Made by a program: the position numbers and the translations under genes. Below, one piece after another: positions 48,847 through 59,880 of a stretch of DNA of 64,000 bases. A model generated the notes under the pieces. It was not told where the DNA came from and did no database searches. It worked only from the letters and a program-made list of their open reading frames with translations. Numbering within the stretch: the stretch's first letter is position 1; each line of letters begins with the position of its first letter. The DNA comes from Gliomastix tumulicola. Lineage: Eukaryota > Ascomycota > Sordariomycetes > Hypocreales > Bionectriaceae. The stretch spans positions 1,550,001 to 1,614,000 of the forward strand of contig BCHX01000001.1 in assembly GCA_001599755.1 (NCBI GenBank). The letters run 5' to 3'.

Positions 48847-51800
48847 ATGGCCCATTCGGAGAGAGACAGCCCTCGAGAAGGGCAGCAGCACCTGAGACAT
48901 CAACATTCGGCGTCTTCTGACCAAGGCATCCGGGCCCTCGTTCCAATGTGAGTGCCGTTATGACTGTTCCTCTTGTAATTGAGGAAATGTGCCGTGTCCG
49001 TGGGCCGTAGACCTTGGTCATGTCCGCATCGAACTTCTGGCGCAGGCTGACCGGATGGAATTCAAATACTAGGTGGGACAGCTCAGACCCCGACCGCGCG
49101 CCCCCTCCTCTCCCTCTCAACCCTCAGAGCCCGAGCTTCTCGTCCCGGGCAGGAACATCCAGCGCCATCCAGTCAGCTCATGCCGCGCTCAGCGAGCGTG
49201 CCCGGGAGAGCGGAGCGCTTGTCCCGACCATCGCGAAGCGAATTGACCACTCGCCGGACCGGTCGCTGGTCAAGGCCGGCTCTGGCCACAGACGGATGCA
49301 GTCCATGCAGCCGGGCTCCGTGAGGGACCTGAGCTTGATGATCGAGGGGGGCTCGAGCAGCCCCAGCTCGTCCCCGACGAAGTCCCCGAAGAAGGAGGAC
49401 CTGTATCACTACCAACACCACCGGGAGTCGACTCCCACGCCCGTGCGAGGGAGAGACATGGAGAAGGAGCCGGAGTCGGTGACGGTCGACAAGGAGTTCC
49501 TCAATCCTGGGCCGCTGCCAGGTCCTAGCCTTACCCCTATTATCCGCCCTACCGTTCGTCGACCGCCTCCTCAGAGCATCCTGGGCGAGAACACGCCGCC
49601 TCAGTCCTCCACGATGCTCGCTCTACAAACCATGGGTTCGCAGCAGGCGAACGCGCCCAAGGAGGCCTCGGAGCCTGTTCTGACCAATATCACCAACGGG
49701 TCTACCGGTATTCCGAAGCAGCCCCAGAACCCGAACCTGGACCAGCTGTCCTCGCAAATTCTCAGCCTCACCAGCATCGCATCATCGCTGCAAAAGGAGA
49801 TGTCCGCCCTGAGCCGACGAAGCAGGGACAATGCCACCGACCTCCTCAGTCTCAAGGAAGCTACTAACACTCGGGACGAGGACATTCGGAAGAGCTTGAA
49901 GGATCTCATCTCGGGCGTCAGCGAGACGTCATTCAGACTCAGCTCCGGCCAGCTCGGTGGGCTGCTGCTGGATAACAAGCCACATAACCCGTCCTATTCT
50001 ACTAGAGGGTTCCAGCTACCTCGGATCCCCTCCCCAAAGAGCTTCTCTGAGTCCATTGACCGTGCGTCAGTGAGCACACCTTCACTGTATGGCTCTACAG
50101 ATGGCCCATCGTCGGTTGCTCTTTTGGAGAAGATCATCCGCGACATGGGCACGAAGGAGGGACAGGACACTCTTGTGAGCAGGCTTATCGAGGTGTCTCA
50201 GAAGCTCTCCGGCATGGCCACTGCGACCAAGGTTGATGAGCTTTTGGATCACATTAAGACCCAGTCTCAGAATGCTGTGGTGTCGACTCCTCGGCAGGGA
50301 ACTCATGACGATACCGAGGCCCAGACTAAAGATCTTACCCACGACCGAGCCGTGTCCAACCAGGTCCAGCGCCTGCTCAACCACGGGGACAGCCGCAGAT
50401 CCTCAGCTCCGATTGGTCGAGGCGCCGAGGTCCTGAACGATGATCTTATGAAGATCATTCGATCTGTCAAGGATAGCGTGGCCCAAGGCGGAGGGTTGAC
50501 TGCTGAGGTCAAGGCTCTGGTCCGGGAACTGCGCGGGGAAGTCCTTGGCATGGGACGCGAAATTGGAAAGCGTCTCGAGCAGGTTGGGCGGAAGGGTATT
50601 GAAGAGACCGATTCCCCTAGCAAGGATGAAGTGTCTCGGGTAATCGATGAGGGTCTCGAGCAAATGAAAGACCAGCTCAACCATGTGCTCCGCGAGCATC
50701 GCCGACAGTCTGCTCAGTCTGCGGCCACCTCGAAGACGCTCGTTGACTACCAGGAGATTTACAACGCCATGCGAGCCGCCCTTCGAGACAATGAGGCATC
50801 TGGCGCTCAGGTCCCGGACTTGAGCAGGGACGATGTGATCGATGCTGTCCGAGATGCCTGGGAGACCTACAAGCCCGAAATTGAGGTTCAGCAACTTGGC
50901 TTGGAGCGCGACGAAGTCCTTGCCTGCCTCAAGGAGGGACTGCTGGAATACGCACCTCGGGATGAGAAGCCGGCCGGTGCGACTCGGGATGAAGTCTTCA
51001 AGGCGGTCGTGGAGGGCCTGAAGCACTTCGTGCCTCCTCAGGTTGAAACGCCTGCCAGCCTGTCCCGCGATGAGATTATCGAGGCTGTCCGAGACTGCCT
51101 GGAGGAGTTCGAATTCCCCATTGCTGCCTCGGCCATTGGTAATGACATGACCCGGGAGGAAATGGTCCACGCCGTTAGAGAGGGCCTCAGCGATCTTGAC
51201 CTCCCGCGCGGCGGAGCCCTAGTCCAGCATTCCAACAACGATGAGATTCTCAGCCGGCTGGAGGATCTTGTCGGATACATCAAGCTCGAGTTCAAGGCTG
51301 TCTCCCAGGAGGCCAAGGACAACGTTGCCGCCAACGGCCGTGACACAGAGCAGGTGCTGGATGCGACCAAGGACGGCCTTGAGAACTTGCGCATGTCTAT
51401 CGAGAGCTACGTTGACCGTGTCCGAGGCGAGACTGGCCAGGAAGACTTCATGCACGGCCTGCTGAAGACCATGGACGACTTCAAGGAGGACATGACGATT
51501 CTTATGTCCCAGGCCACAGATGCCTCCCGCGAGCAACTCCAGACAGAACTCGAGGGGCTCAGAGAAATCGTCAACTCGTCGATGGTGCCCGCGACGCCTC
51601 CCCCCAGCAATATCAACAACAACAAGGAAGTCTTGGAGGCACTGCACAGCGCGGTCACAAGCCTGCGCCAGGAGATTCTCCGACCCCGGCCAGAGACTGG
51701 GGAGATCATTGATGCACTGAACGAGGGTCTCAACGAGGTTCGCATTGGGATGGATAGGTTCACCAATAAGCCCGTGGATCTGACCGCCAACGACGAGATC

Positions 51801-54800
51801 CTGGACGCGCTGAAGTCTGGGCTGGACTCTGTGCGCTCTGATATTGAGTCTATCCGGGACGAGAACAACAACGACAGAGCGCTTGCGGCCGTTCCCAAGG
51901 CCAGGGAGCCGGAGATTGAGCAAGCCATTATCCCCGTCGACATGGTTAAGCAAGATGATATCAAGAACCTCGAGATTCTCATCACCCAGCTCCGGATCAA
52001 GGTTGAATCGCTGGAGCCGGAGCCCGATAGTGGCCACAAGGAGGACCTGGCTCGTCTTGAGGAGATGCTCCGCGATGTCCAGAAGAACGTCGAAGAGATT
52101 GGTTCCCGAGAGATTCCCGTGGCAGCAGCCGCTGTCCCTCCTGCCCCTGCTCCTGAGGCAACTGCACTTCCCCCCGATGTCGCCTCAAAGGAGGACGTGG
52201 AAGCCATCGAGACTATTCTGCGTAACACCAAGGCCCGCATCGACGACCTGCTAGACAGCGACCAGGCAATTCGAAAGGACCACCTGGAGGCCATCGAGGC
52301 CCTCGTCTTGGAGACACGCGAGAGCATGAGCTCCATGGCTGACAAGATGGAGAATGGCTCCGGCAAAGAGGACCTGACCACTATGGGCACGCTTCTCGCC
52401 GAGGTCAAGTCCAACCTGGATGACATGGCGGAGAAGGCCCAGAAGGAAGCTGAAAGCGGCGAGAGAGTGTCGAAGACGGACGTCGAAGCCGTCGAGACCG
52501 TTGTTCTAGAGATCAAGAACATCCTCGATGTCTTCCAGGGCGTTGACCTCTCCACTCTCCCCAAGAAGGAAGATCTCGACAAGATGGAGACTCTGATCAA
52601 TGAGACCAAGGAGAAGCTTGGAGAGAAGCTCGAGTCTTTCAACGAGGCCTCGTCCACAGCACTCGTGAAGAAGGACGAAGAGCTGACGATGAAAGACGAG
52701 GAGATGAACAAGGTCGGCGAGCGAGTCACCGAAGTCAAGACTTTCCTTGAGGAGTTCCAGGGAACTGTCAAGACCAAGCTCGACGACGGGTCAAGCGGTA
52801 TCGAGGCTCTCGGCAAGCTCCTTGAGACGATGGGCACCAAGATTGACAAGAATGAGGATGTCGGCACGGACCTCAAGGAGATGTTTGAGACCATGAAGAC
52901 TGAGTTCGAGGACTCCAAGAATGTCGTCGCTGGGGCCAAGCTCGAGTCGGATGAGAAGCTACAGGAGGCGACAACCAGCCTTGGGGCCAAGATCGACGAC
53001 AAGATCACGGAGCTGATTGCCAAGTACGATGCTTTCCAAGCCATTTTGGACCAGAAGGCTGAGGCCGGAGAGGCAAGGGATATCGAGACGGAGGCTGCCG
53101 TGGTTGGTACCAAGGCGATTGCCGAGGAGCTGAAGCTTCTGATCGACACTCTTGGCTCTACGGTGACCGAATCGCTGGAAAAGATGGAGGAGGCTTCCAA
53201 GACTGTCTTCGGCAAGGTGGAGGAGCTCGTCTCGCGCAACGACGAGATTCACACCGAGGACAAGGCCGAGCATCAGCAGACGCGCGACCATCTGCAGCAG
53301 GCGCTGACTGTCGTCGAGGGGCTGGCAGGCGAAGTCAACGAGTCGAACCCCAAGATCCTGGAAGCCATCAAGGAGGTCATGGACCTGGTAACGCAGCACT
53401 TTGAGCACTCCAAGACGTCGACCACCGACATCCAGGACAAGATCGTCGAGGCCAAGCCGCCCGAGCAGCCGCTGCTCCCGGCGCCTGAAAAGTACGACGA
53501 CTCCGAGGTGCAGCATAAGCTGGACAGGCTGGTCGAGCTCAAGTATGACGACACCGAACTGCGGGAGAGACTGGACAGGCTGGTGGAGGACAAGTACGAC
53601 GATGCCACGGTCCTGGAGAAGCTTGACAGGCTGGTCGAGGAGTCCAAGGAGTTCAAGTACGACGACACGGTGATCCGGGAGAAGCTCGACCAGCTGGCCG
53701 AGGCCAAGTATGACGATGCGGTGGTCAACGAGAAGCTGGACAAGCTCGTGACGCAGGGCGGCGCCGCGGAGCAGGCGTTTGCGCAGCTCGAGACGCTGGA
53801 CAAGGTGCATCAGTCGGTGGTGAAGACGGCGGCCGACATCTCGGACTTCCTGTCGCACCAGACGCAGCGCATCACGGACGAGCACGAGGACCGCGAGAAG
53901 ACGCTGCAGGAGACGGTGGTGTCGCTGGAGCGCAAGCGGGCGGAGAAGGACCACCTCAAGGCGTCGGTGCTCAGCCTGAAGGACGAGGAGGACAGGATCC
54001 GGAGCAGCATCACGTGCCTGCGGACGGAGCAGGAGAGTCTGATCCGGCAGAAGACGCGGCTGACGGGCGACGTGTCGTCGCTCGAGACGGCGATGCGTCT
54101 CCGCAAGGAGGAGCTGGCCGAGATGGAGGCGCGGGCCGAGAGGCTGGAGCGTCGGATCCTCGAGGGCGTCATGGACCACTCGCGGGTGCTGCTCATGTCG
54201 AGGGCGACCAAGAACAGCGCTGACTCGATGAGTCGCAAGCGGGTGAGGAAGCCGGCCAACGACGAGACGACGACGCCTACGTCCAAGCCGGCGGCCAAGC
54301 CCGTTATGAACATGGCCCTCGCAGGCAAGCGGAACCTGGCACCTCCTGCCCAGACTGGGGCGGCGAGACGCATCGCCTCGCTGGGACAGATTAACAACAA
54401 CCTCCCGGCGGGCGGTGTGAAGCGCAGCCAGAGCGTGCGGTCGGGCGCCGGCAGCGGCAAGTCGTACCGGAAACGCAGCTGGGGAGGAGACATGGGCTTC
54501 GGCGGCGGGGACTCGGACATGAACAAGGAGAACCTGAGCGTCAGGGAGACGGTGGAGGAGGTGGACGAGACGGTGCCCGAGGGAGGCGGACCGGCGCTGC
54601 TCGAGAACGGAGACGCCATCAGCGAGGCTCCCGGGGATGATGATGATGATGATGATGACGAGGAGGAGAGTGATGCCGGGACGCTGCGGAGGAGCAGCAT
54701 GGGCACGTCGGTAGTTACAGCGTCGGACGTGTACACGGCGTCGGACGTCGGCTACAGCGAGGACGGAGACGCAGCCAGTCAGTGGACAGAGAGCGTCGTG

Positions 54801-54869
54801 TCGAGCTCGCTGGAGGCCAACGACGGGACCGGGGACGATGGAGGGGAGCTGGTGGTATATGGGCAGTGA
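48847..54869 (+). CDS. Very large repeat-rich coiled-coil protein, function unknown
   Basis: Exons 48847-48947 and 49073-54869 give 1,965 residues. The join produces ALVPM then WDSSDPDRAPPPLPLNPQSP. An earlier acceptor at 49045 would add about ten residues. The N-terminal 250 residues are Ser/Pro-rich and disordered. From about residue 270 the protein is mostly charged helix. Three internal repeat classes are visible: RDEV/I..AVR.GL units (about residues 615-775), KEDL..METLL.E.K..LDDL units (about 1020-1215) and YDD....EKLDRLVE units (five, about 1507-1595). A long coiled coil follows (about 1600-1720), then basic low-complexity sequence and an Asp/Glu run (nt 54638-54666). Homologues in filamentous fungi are often labelled chromosome-segregation-ATPase-like, but no Walker motif is seen. 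A cytoskeletal or scaffold role is only a guess. Confidence 0.88.
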
Positions 54870-55047
54870 AAGACTTGATGACGGGTGTTCACGGGACGGG
54901 ATATGTTTTTCTCACGATTCAATAGGCCAGGGTTATCACGCGGGAGTCTTTTTTTTATATCATATGCTAGGGTAGTAGTGACAGATTGTATTTAGTCGGT
55001 GTTATAGGGACCATTCATTCAACACAGCTTTTGCGTGCTATTATTTA

Positions 55048-55502
55048 TTATACCTGCTGCTGCCCCTTTTCCTCCCTGTGTGACCGATCCTCAAGCTCAA
55101 CCTCAAGCTCAACCTCGACGCGATCTCTGACCTTCCTCTCTCCCCTCCACCAGTTCACGCCTGCATGAGCAGCCGCACTCGCAGGCAAACCTAGCGTGAT
55201 GATGCCCATCTGCAGGTGCAGCCACCAGTCCCTCACCTCGACGTCGGTCTGCCCCGGATGAGCCATCCAGTGCCTCGCCACGGAGGACGCGACGGTCGTC
55301 AAGTACAGCGCCTCCATCACGAGGTGCTGGTACCGGTCGCGGCGGCGGGCGTGCCACAGCGTCGCCGTCGCGAGGACGTAGACGTGGACGAGGATGACGA
55401 GGAGCTCGACGGAGGAGCGGCTGGAGTGGTCGTAGCGGACGGGGAGCGCGAGGAGGAGCTGGGCGACCTTTTTTTTGCAAACCCGTGTTAGGGAGAGATC
55501 TC

Positions 55503-55544
<42 letters not shown>

Positions 55545-55731
55545 GGGCTCTTTTCGTGTGAGAGATTGGAGAAATGGGAGATAATAAGATGGGGGGGCTT
55601 ACTCTTTCTGAGGCGTAGCCGTCGGTGGAGGGCGTGGCGTCGCCCTTTGTGAAGTAGTAGCGCAGGCAGATGGCCGTCCAGAGCGACGCGGCGCCGGCGG
55701 CGAGGGCGGCTATTGTTTGGTTGATGGCCAT
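55048..55731 (-). CDS. Small multi-pass membrane protein, unknown function
   Basis: Exons 55603-55731 and 55048-55467 give 182 residues, joined in phase 0 after Ser-Glu-Arg. Hydrophobic segments appear at residues about 5-26 (TIAALAAGAASLWTAICLRY), 55-80 (LLVILVHVYVLATATLW), 90-105 and 120-142 (MGIITLGLPASAAAHAGV). The C-terminus is a hydrophilic Glu/Arg-rich tail (VEVELEVELEDRSHREEK). I do not recognise the family. Its intron holds a GATA-type microsatellite. It is divergent from another small membrane protein 327 bases away, so the two may be co-regulated. Confidence 0.7.
55503..55544. repeat. (ATAG)n microsatellite in an intron
   Basis: About ten tandem copies of the tetranucleotide ATAG/GATA lie inside the 135-base intron (55468-55602) of the small membrane protein gene. 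Confidence 0.9.
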
Positions 55732-56058
55732 GGTCAGTGGTGGGAGTCGTTTCCTGATGAGGATGATCTCTGTATGTGTGCTTTGAAGGAAGGAGACAAG
55801 ATAGAATAGTAGATATATGGGTGGACTGATCTGATCTGGTGAGGGGAAGCCCCCCGTCGTTATCGCGATGGCTGTGCCGTCATTCTCTGCCGTATATCCG
55901 CCCATCATTCATTTGCCATGTTTGCCTCGCGATATGCCTTGTGTGAATGATAGATACCATTTTCCAACACGACGACGACGACGACCTCTGTTCCTTGTCT
56001 TTCAGCCAGACCACACCTTGAAGTTTTCCTTGGACAGACAAAAATAAATCGCCCGGCC
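55732..56058. promoter_or_regulatory. Divergent promoter between two small membrane protein genes
   Basis: A 327-base interval between two divergent start codons, with an ACGACG triplet stretch (about 55968-55986). It is short enough to be a shared promoter; no element can be named with confidence. Confidence 0.4.
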
Positions 56059-56803
56059 ATGGACGCACAGATAGAGACCGTCCACCACGAGATCCCCCGC
56101 TGGGCGCTGCCCGCCGTCTTCCTCCTGCTGCTCGTGTGGGTGGAAGTCGCGGGGAAGGCCTACGGCGCCCGCCGGACGTGGTACCTGCTCGCCCTGGCGC
56201 TGTCCAACATGTTCTTCCCTTTCTTCGTCATGCACAGCGACATGGCGCCGTGGCTGACCGTGTGGTGAGTTTTGAACGGGACACACACACACTCTCTGTC
56301 TCCCTCAGGCTGGGACGAATGTGTACCCCTGATCTGACTGTCTGTTGGGGGAACAGCGTGCTGGCGTTTGCGCTGCGGCCGGGCTGGGCGTTTGCCGTCT
56401 TGGACTACGAGGAGTCACGTCCCGATCCAGCGTGAGTTGTTCTCTGCCCGGACGCCCGGGGGGCCAAAGCAACACTCCTCCCCTTGTTTGTTACGTGTGG
56501 GCTAGCTGACCCTGCGGCAAAACAAAAAGACTCTACTGCCCCTCGGTCGTCTTCATCGGATTCGGCATCGCCGCCACCATCAGCACCGTCGTCCTCAACG
56601 GGGAGATCCCGGGATCGGCGTCGGGAGGGCAGCAGCCCGGCAATCCGTTCGTGGCCTCGCTGCTGTTCGGCATGACGCTGTCCCTGCTGCTCTGTGGACG
56701 GGCGGCCGCGGCGTATAACGCGTGGCTGGGCAGGGAGAAGAAGAAGAAGAGGGAGAAGAAGGAAAAGGGGTTTGTGCCGGGTGAATCTGCGTCGCGGGTC
56801 TGA
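56059..56803 (+). CDS. Small multi-pass membrane protein, unknown function
   Basis: Exons 56059-56264, 56357-56431 and 56530-56803 give 184 residues. Membrane segments are likely at residues about 13-32 (WALPAVFLLLLVWVEVAGKA), 40-60, 68-85, 97-115 (SVVFIGFGIAATISTVVL) and 130-150 (ASLLFGMTLSLLLCG). The tail after residue 155 is very Lys-rich (REKKKKREKKEKGF), which could be cytosolic by the positive-inside rule. The join after TVW gives a Cys codon and LAFALRPGW, then ESRPDPA and LYCPS. I cannot name a family. Confidence 0.7.
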
Positions 56804-57059
56804 GTCACCGGGGGGGGGGGGGTTTAGAAGACGGGATGGGAGTATGATGGGCTGGCCAGCCGGGCACGTAAGATTTCACTGTCGATAGTAGAGAAAACAA
56901 AGCAGCAAAGACCCCTGACAGATACAGAAAACGACAAAAATACCACTCGTGACAAGAACACAACTGAATAGCAAGCTTAGCGTAAGGCAGGTACGGTAGT
57001 GATCCGGTGGACGCACGTGCCGTGAACTAGCCGCCTTCCTTCTTCCCTCCCAGTCCCTT

Positions 57060-57983
57060 CTACTCCATCATGTCTCCCTCCTCCTCCTCCTCCTCCTCCT
57101 CCTCCTCCTCCACTACTACCTCCTCCTGGCGCTGCCTTCTGTTGGCCTCTTGGATGAACTGTCGTCGGTTCTGCGCGGCAAGCTTCCGAGCATGGCGGAA
57201 AGCAGCAACACCACGGCGAAACGAGTCGAGACTGGCCATGTGATATACACCAATCTCCGTCATGTGATACGTGTCCGGGCCGCCCGGGGCCAGCACCGCG
57301 ACTTGGTGACCGTGGAGGTACAAAAGCTTGGCGTCGGCGTGATATACGACGGAGTAGGCGTATGCCTCCTCGTCGTACGTTTTCTCTCTCCGCCCGTAGT
57401 TTTGTAGTGCATGCAAAGCACGGGCGCCAAAGGCTCCTTCGTAGCAAGCACGGCGCTTAGCGCTGTCGTGGGTCGTCCCTGGCTCGCTGAGCTGGACAAA
57501 GAAATTGGGTGCTATAAGGGGGGGGCCCGCGCTCGTTTTGGTTGGGACGATCAGGTTGCTCAGGCTCTCCCGAACGGTCTTATCAACGTCGTTAACGGGC
57601 GACCCGTCAAAGGAGTCGGGCTTGGGGAGGGCTTTGTTGGTGACCAGGGGCTGTATGTTGCTGAAGAGGGTGCCCCCGCTGTTGGGGATATATGCATCTC
57701 CTGCGAGATAGGGGACTAGGTTTGCTCGGACATTGGTTGCGCCCTCCACGTGGGCGTGCCTCACGAGAAACTGGCGAAAGATATGTTCGGTGATGTCGGG
57801 CATACTGGTGTCGTAGTCGCTCTCTGAGGGTTGTGGCGGCACTGTCATTCTGTCCCTGGGCGGTAACTTGAGGTTGTCCATATAAACACCCTCGTGTGCC
57901 AGATCTTGCTCAAATTCCCAATCGTACACCAGGGCCGGAATCCGGCCCCTGGTCCGGCCATTCGTCTTTCTGGGGGGAGCCAT
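57060..57983 (-). CDS. DUF7924-like orphan protein with altered nuclease-type motif
   Basis: A single open frame of 307 residues. It reads as a fungal accessory-family protein: a basic N-terminus, VYDWEFEQDLAHEGVYMDN, a central PPLIAPNFFVQLSEPG followed by ACYEGAFGARALHALQNYG, then YDEEAYAYSVVYHADAKLLY and TYHMTEIGVYHMASLDSFR, a run of Arg/Gln and a Glu-only tract at the end. As I recall the family, it resembles DUF7924 proteins, whose segment equivalent to NFFVQLSEPG usually carries an E-x-K pair of the restriction-endonuclease-like fold. Here those positions appear as Gln and Ser. If so, the copy has lost catalysis. The Glu tract arises from a CTC/TCC repeat (57070-57115). The start may lie farther upstream if a 5' exon is missed. 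Confidence 0.6.
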   Translation of the reverse strand: MAPPRKTNGRTRGRIPALVYDWEFEQDLAHEGVYMDNLKLPPRDRMTVPPQPSESDYDTSMPDITEHIFRQFLVRHAHVEGATNVRANLVPYLAGDAYIPNSGGTLFSNIQPLVTNKALPKPDSFDGSPVNDVDKTVRESLSNLIVPTKTSAGPPLIAPNFFVQLSEPGTTHDSAKRRACYEGAFGARALHALQNYGRREKTYDEEAYAYSVVYHADAKLLYLHGHQVAVLAPGGPDTYHMTEIGVYHMASLDSFRRGVAAFRHARKLAAQNRRQFIQEANRRQRQEEVVVEEEEEEEEEEEGDMME

Positions 57984-59012
57984 TTGATGCTATGAGATGG
58001 AAGAGATCCGTGACACTGCCACGGTCTAAAAGCGAGGAAGAATGCGTAATGTTTGGCCGACAGGTGAGGGTTGTCGCTGTCTTGCGAGGTCTGCGAGTGC
58101 TTTGCAGGCGATGCTCCCGAGGGGCCCTCTTATAAACAGCGACGTAGAGCACGCGCACTGAACTGGAGGCTCGAGTTACTGTCAGCTCAGGAATAGGGCG
58201 ACGTCTTCCGTCCGAGCGCGAAGGCATCCTCTCGCTTGGCGCAGTTTCGGCTGAGCCGGTGTCGATGAGACGAAGCCGGTCCAATCGAATAAGCGAGCCT
58301 TGTAGGCTCTCTGCAGCAGCCCCCCCCGCTTGGTCGTCGCTTTGGGCTGCTGCTCTATTTCGACTCAAGGCGTGGTTGCAGGAGGGGCGAGTCTTCCTTT
58401 GCCTGCCGGCACCCGCTGTGACGCTGGGAAGGGCTTCATTGGTAGGGTCTCGGCCGTCTGTTAACTCGCTTGTGCGACTAAGGCCCTGCCCGCGGACGAG
58501 CTTGGTCAGCCCGAGGTACCTGCATCCAAAGGGTCGCTCAGGCAAGCGGAGCTAGGTCAGGCATGCATCGGAACACAGGAAAGGCGCAGCGAAAGAACAT
58601 AACATAATATACCAGAACAGAACGTAGGGGGCTGCGAGGCACAGGCATGGCGAATCTGGGTATAGTGGGAACTCGATTCATATGACGCAGAAGGCTACGC
58701 CTTTCCAGTAGTGTGTACTTGTAGCGGACGTCGTCGTCCATCCCAGAGACTTCGTTCTCTCTCATGCTTTCACCCTCCATCCTCCAATCCTCCTCCACGG
58801 ACGCGCGTGCGCGAGTGTGTTTGGCTTGTTGATTTGCAAGGTCCGCGTGAACATGGCATCTGTTGCCCCTTGGGTTGCGATCTGCGGTTGTCGATGGAGA
58901 TGCCCGTTCTCGGGAGGATGTTGTTGTTGTTCTTGTTGCGCAAAGCCTTGGCCGCACGGCATGGCTTGCTCCTGGCTGGCTGGAGGGACTGGAGGGGGAT
59001 GGCAGCCATATC
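57984..59012. other. Intergenic region in accessory-looking patch
   Basis: One kilobase between the DUF7924-like gene and a short hypothetical gene. A minus-strand frame at 57910-58545 (211 codons) overlaps the start of the DUF7924-like gene in another frame. It is Arg/Ser-rich and without a domain, but could include a missed 5' exon. No repeat family recognised. Confidence 0.35.
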
Positions 59013-59279
59013 TTACGCGGGCTGCGCACCTTCTCCGTCTTGTTCCTGTGGCGGATTCCGGACTGCGAGCTGGATAAGGTGCCGGAGATCTGGACCTCCG
59101 TGCCGTGCGAACCGAGCAAGGTCTCGGGGAGCTTCCTTTGGTGGTGGTGGACGGATTGGCGGGCTGAGGTTGTTTCGGCGATCCATCTCTTCCAGGAGAT
59201 GGGCTGTCAGCCTGGTACTGGAGTTACCCTCCAGTTGCACGTTGGCGCTCTGCTGGCCTGGGGGCTGTTGGCTTGCCAT
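59013..59279 (-). CDS. Short hypothetical protein (88 residues)
   Basis: Begins MASQQPPGQQSANVQLEGNS and contains RPPPPKEAPRDLARFARHGG followed by PDLRHL. Arg/Gly/Pro stretches of the form RFARHGGPDL occur in small fungal hypothetical proteins, but the function is unknown. The frame remains open for 300 bases upstream without conserved sequence, so the start is a guess. It could also be a decayed fragment. Confidence 0.35.
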   Translation of the reverse strand: MASQQPPGQQSANVQLEGNSSTRLTAHLLEEMDRRNNLSPPIRPPPPKEAPRDLARFARHGGPDLRHLIQLAVRNPPQEQDGEGAQPA

Positions 59280-59880
59280 GTGGAAATATGCGCTCGTGTG
59301 GAAGGTAAAGTTGTATCGGCACAAGTTCTGAGTAGTAGTAGGCTTGTCCAAGTCGGTCGTTGCCAGGGAAAGGCGAAACGACCGAGGAGCGCGGCCGCTG
59401 GCCTTAACCAGAGTCGAGATCGCGGCATGATGGCGAGAAGCGAGGGGGGCCCGTGCCAGTTGTGTGGCTTTGTTTTCGGCAGATAGGCTTGATGCAGCAT
59501 TGTAACAATGGCTATGCACAAAGGCGTGCGACACCCTGGGCAGGGATCGACTATTTCGGTACCACCTCGTTCCTGCATTTAGACACAAAGAAAGAAAACA
59601 GCAAAGGGGGGCCTTGTAACGTCGTACACTCTATGTTGGCGCTTGACAGTCCGACAAGAGTGTGCACGACTGCGTAACGTAGCTTTTCTTTATCGTTCAG
59701 CCTCCTGGATAAGCTGGGAGAGGCAACTAGATAAGGCGAGCTGGCATGCGAACCACACTTTCTTTTTTCCTCTCCTTTGCTTCTAGAGCGCATGACAGTC
59801 AGTCTCTCGCCAAGTAAACAGCGCTTACCATTGCATACCTCACAAACCGCCTGACAGCTCTGACACGGGTGAGGGATTTC
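59280..59880. other. Intergenic region before the CK1-like kinase
   Basis: A 601-base divergent interval between the short hypothetical gene (-) and the kinase gene (+). No promoter motif or RNA gene could be named. Confidence 0.35.

Noticed and set aside
51407..53239. 610-codon minus frame inside the coiled-coil gene
   Set aside because: A Ser-rich mirror of GAG/AAG codons in the real + strand gene. The same applies to 52959-54179 (Leu/Arg/Val-rich) and 53810-54736.
57910..58545. 211-codon minus frame overlapping the DUF7924-like start
   Set aside because: Arg/Ser-rich without a domain and in a different frame from the better-supported gene. It may contain a missed 5' exon but cannot be supported as a separate gene.
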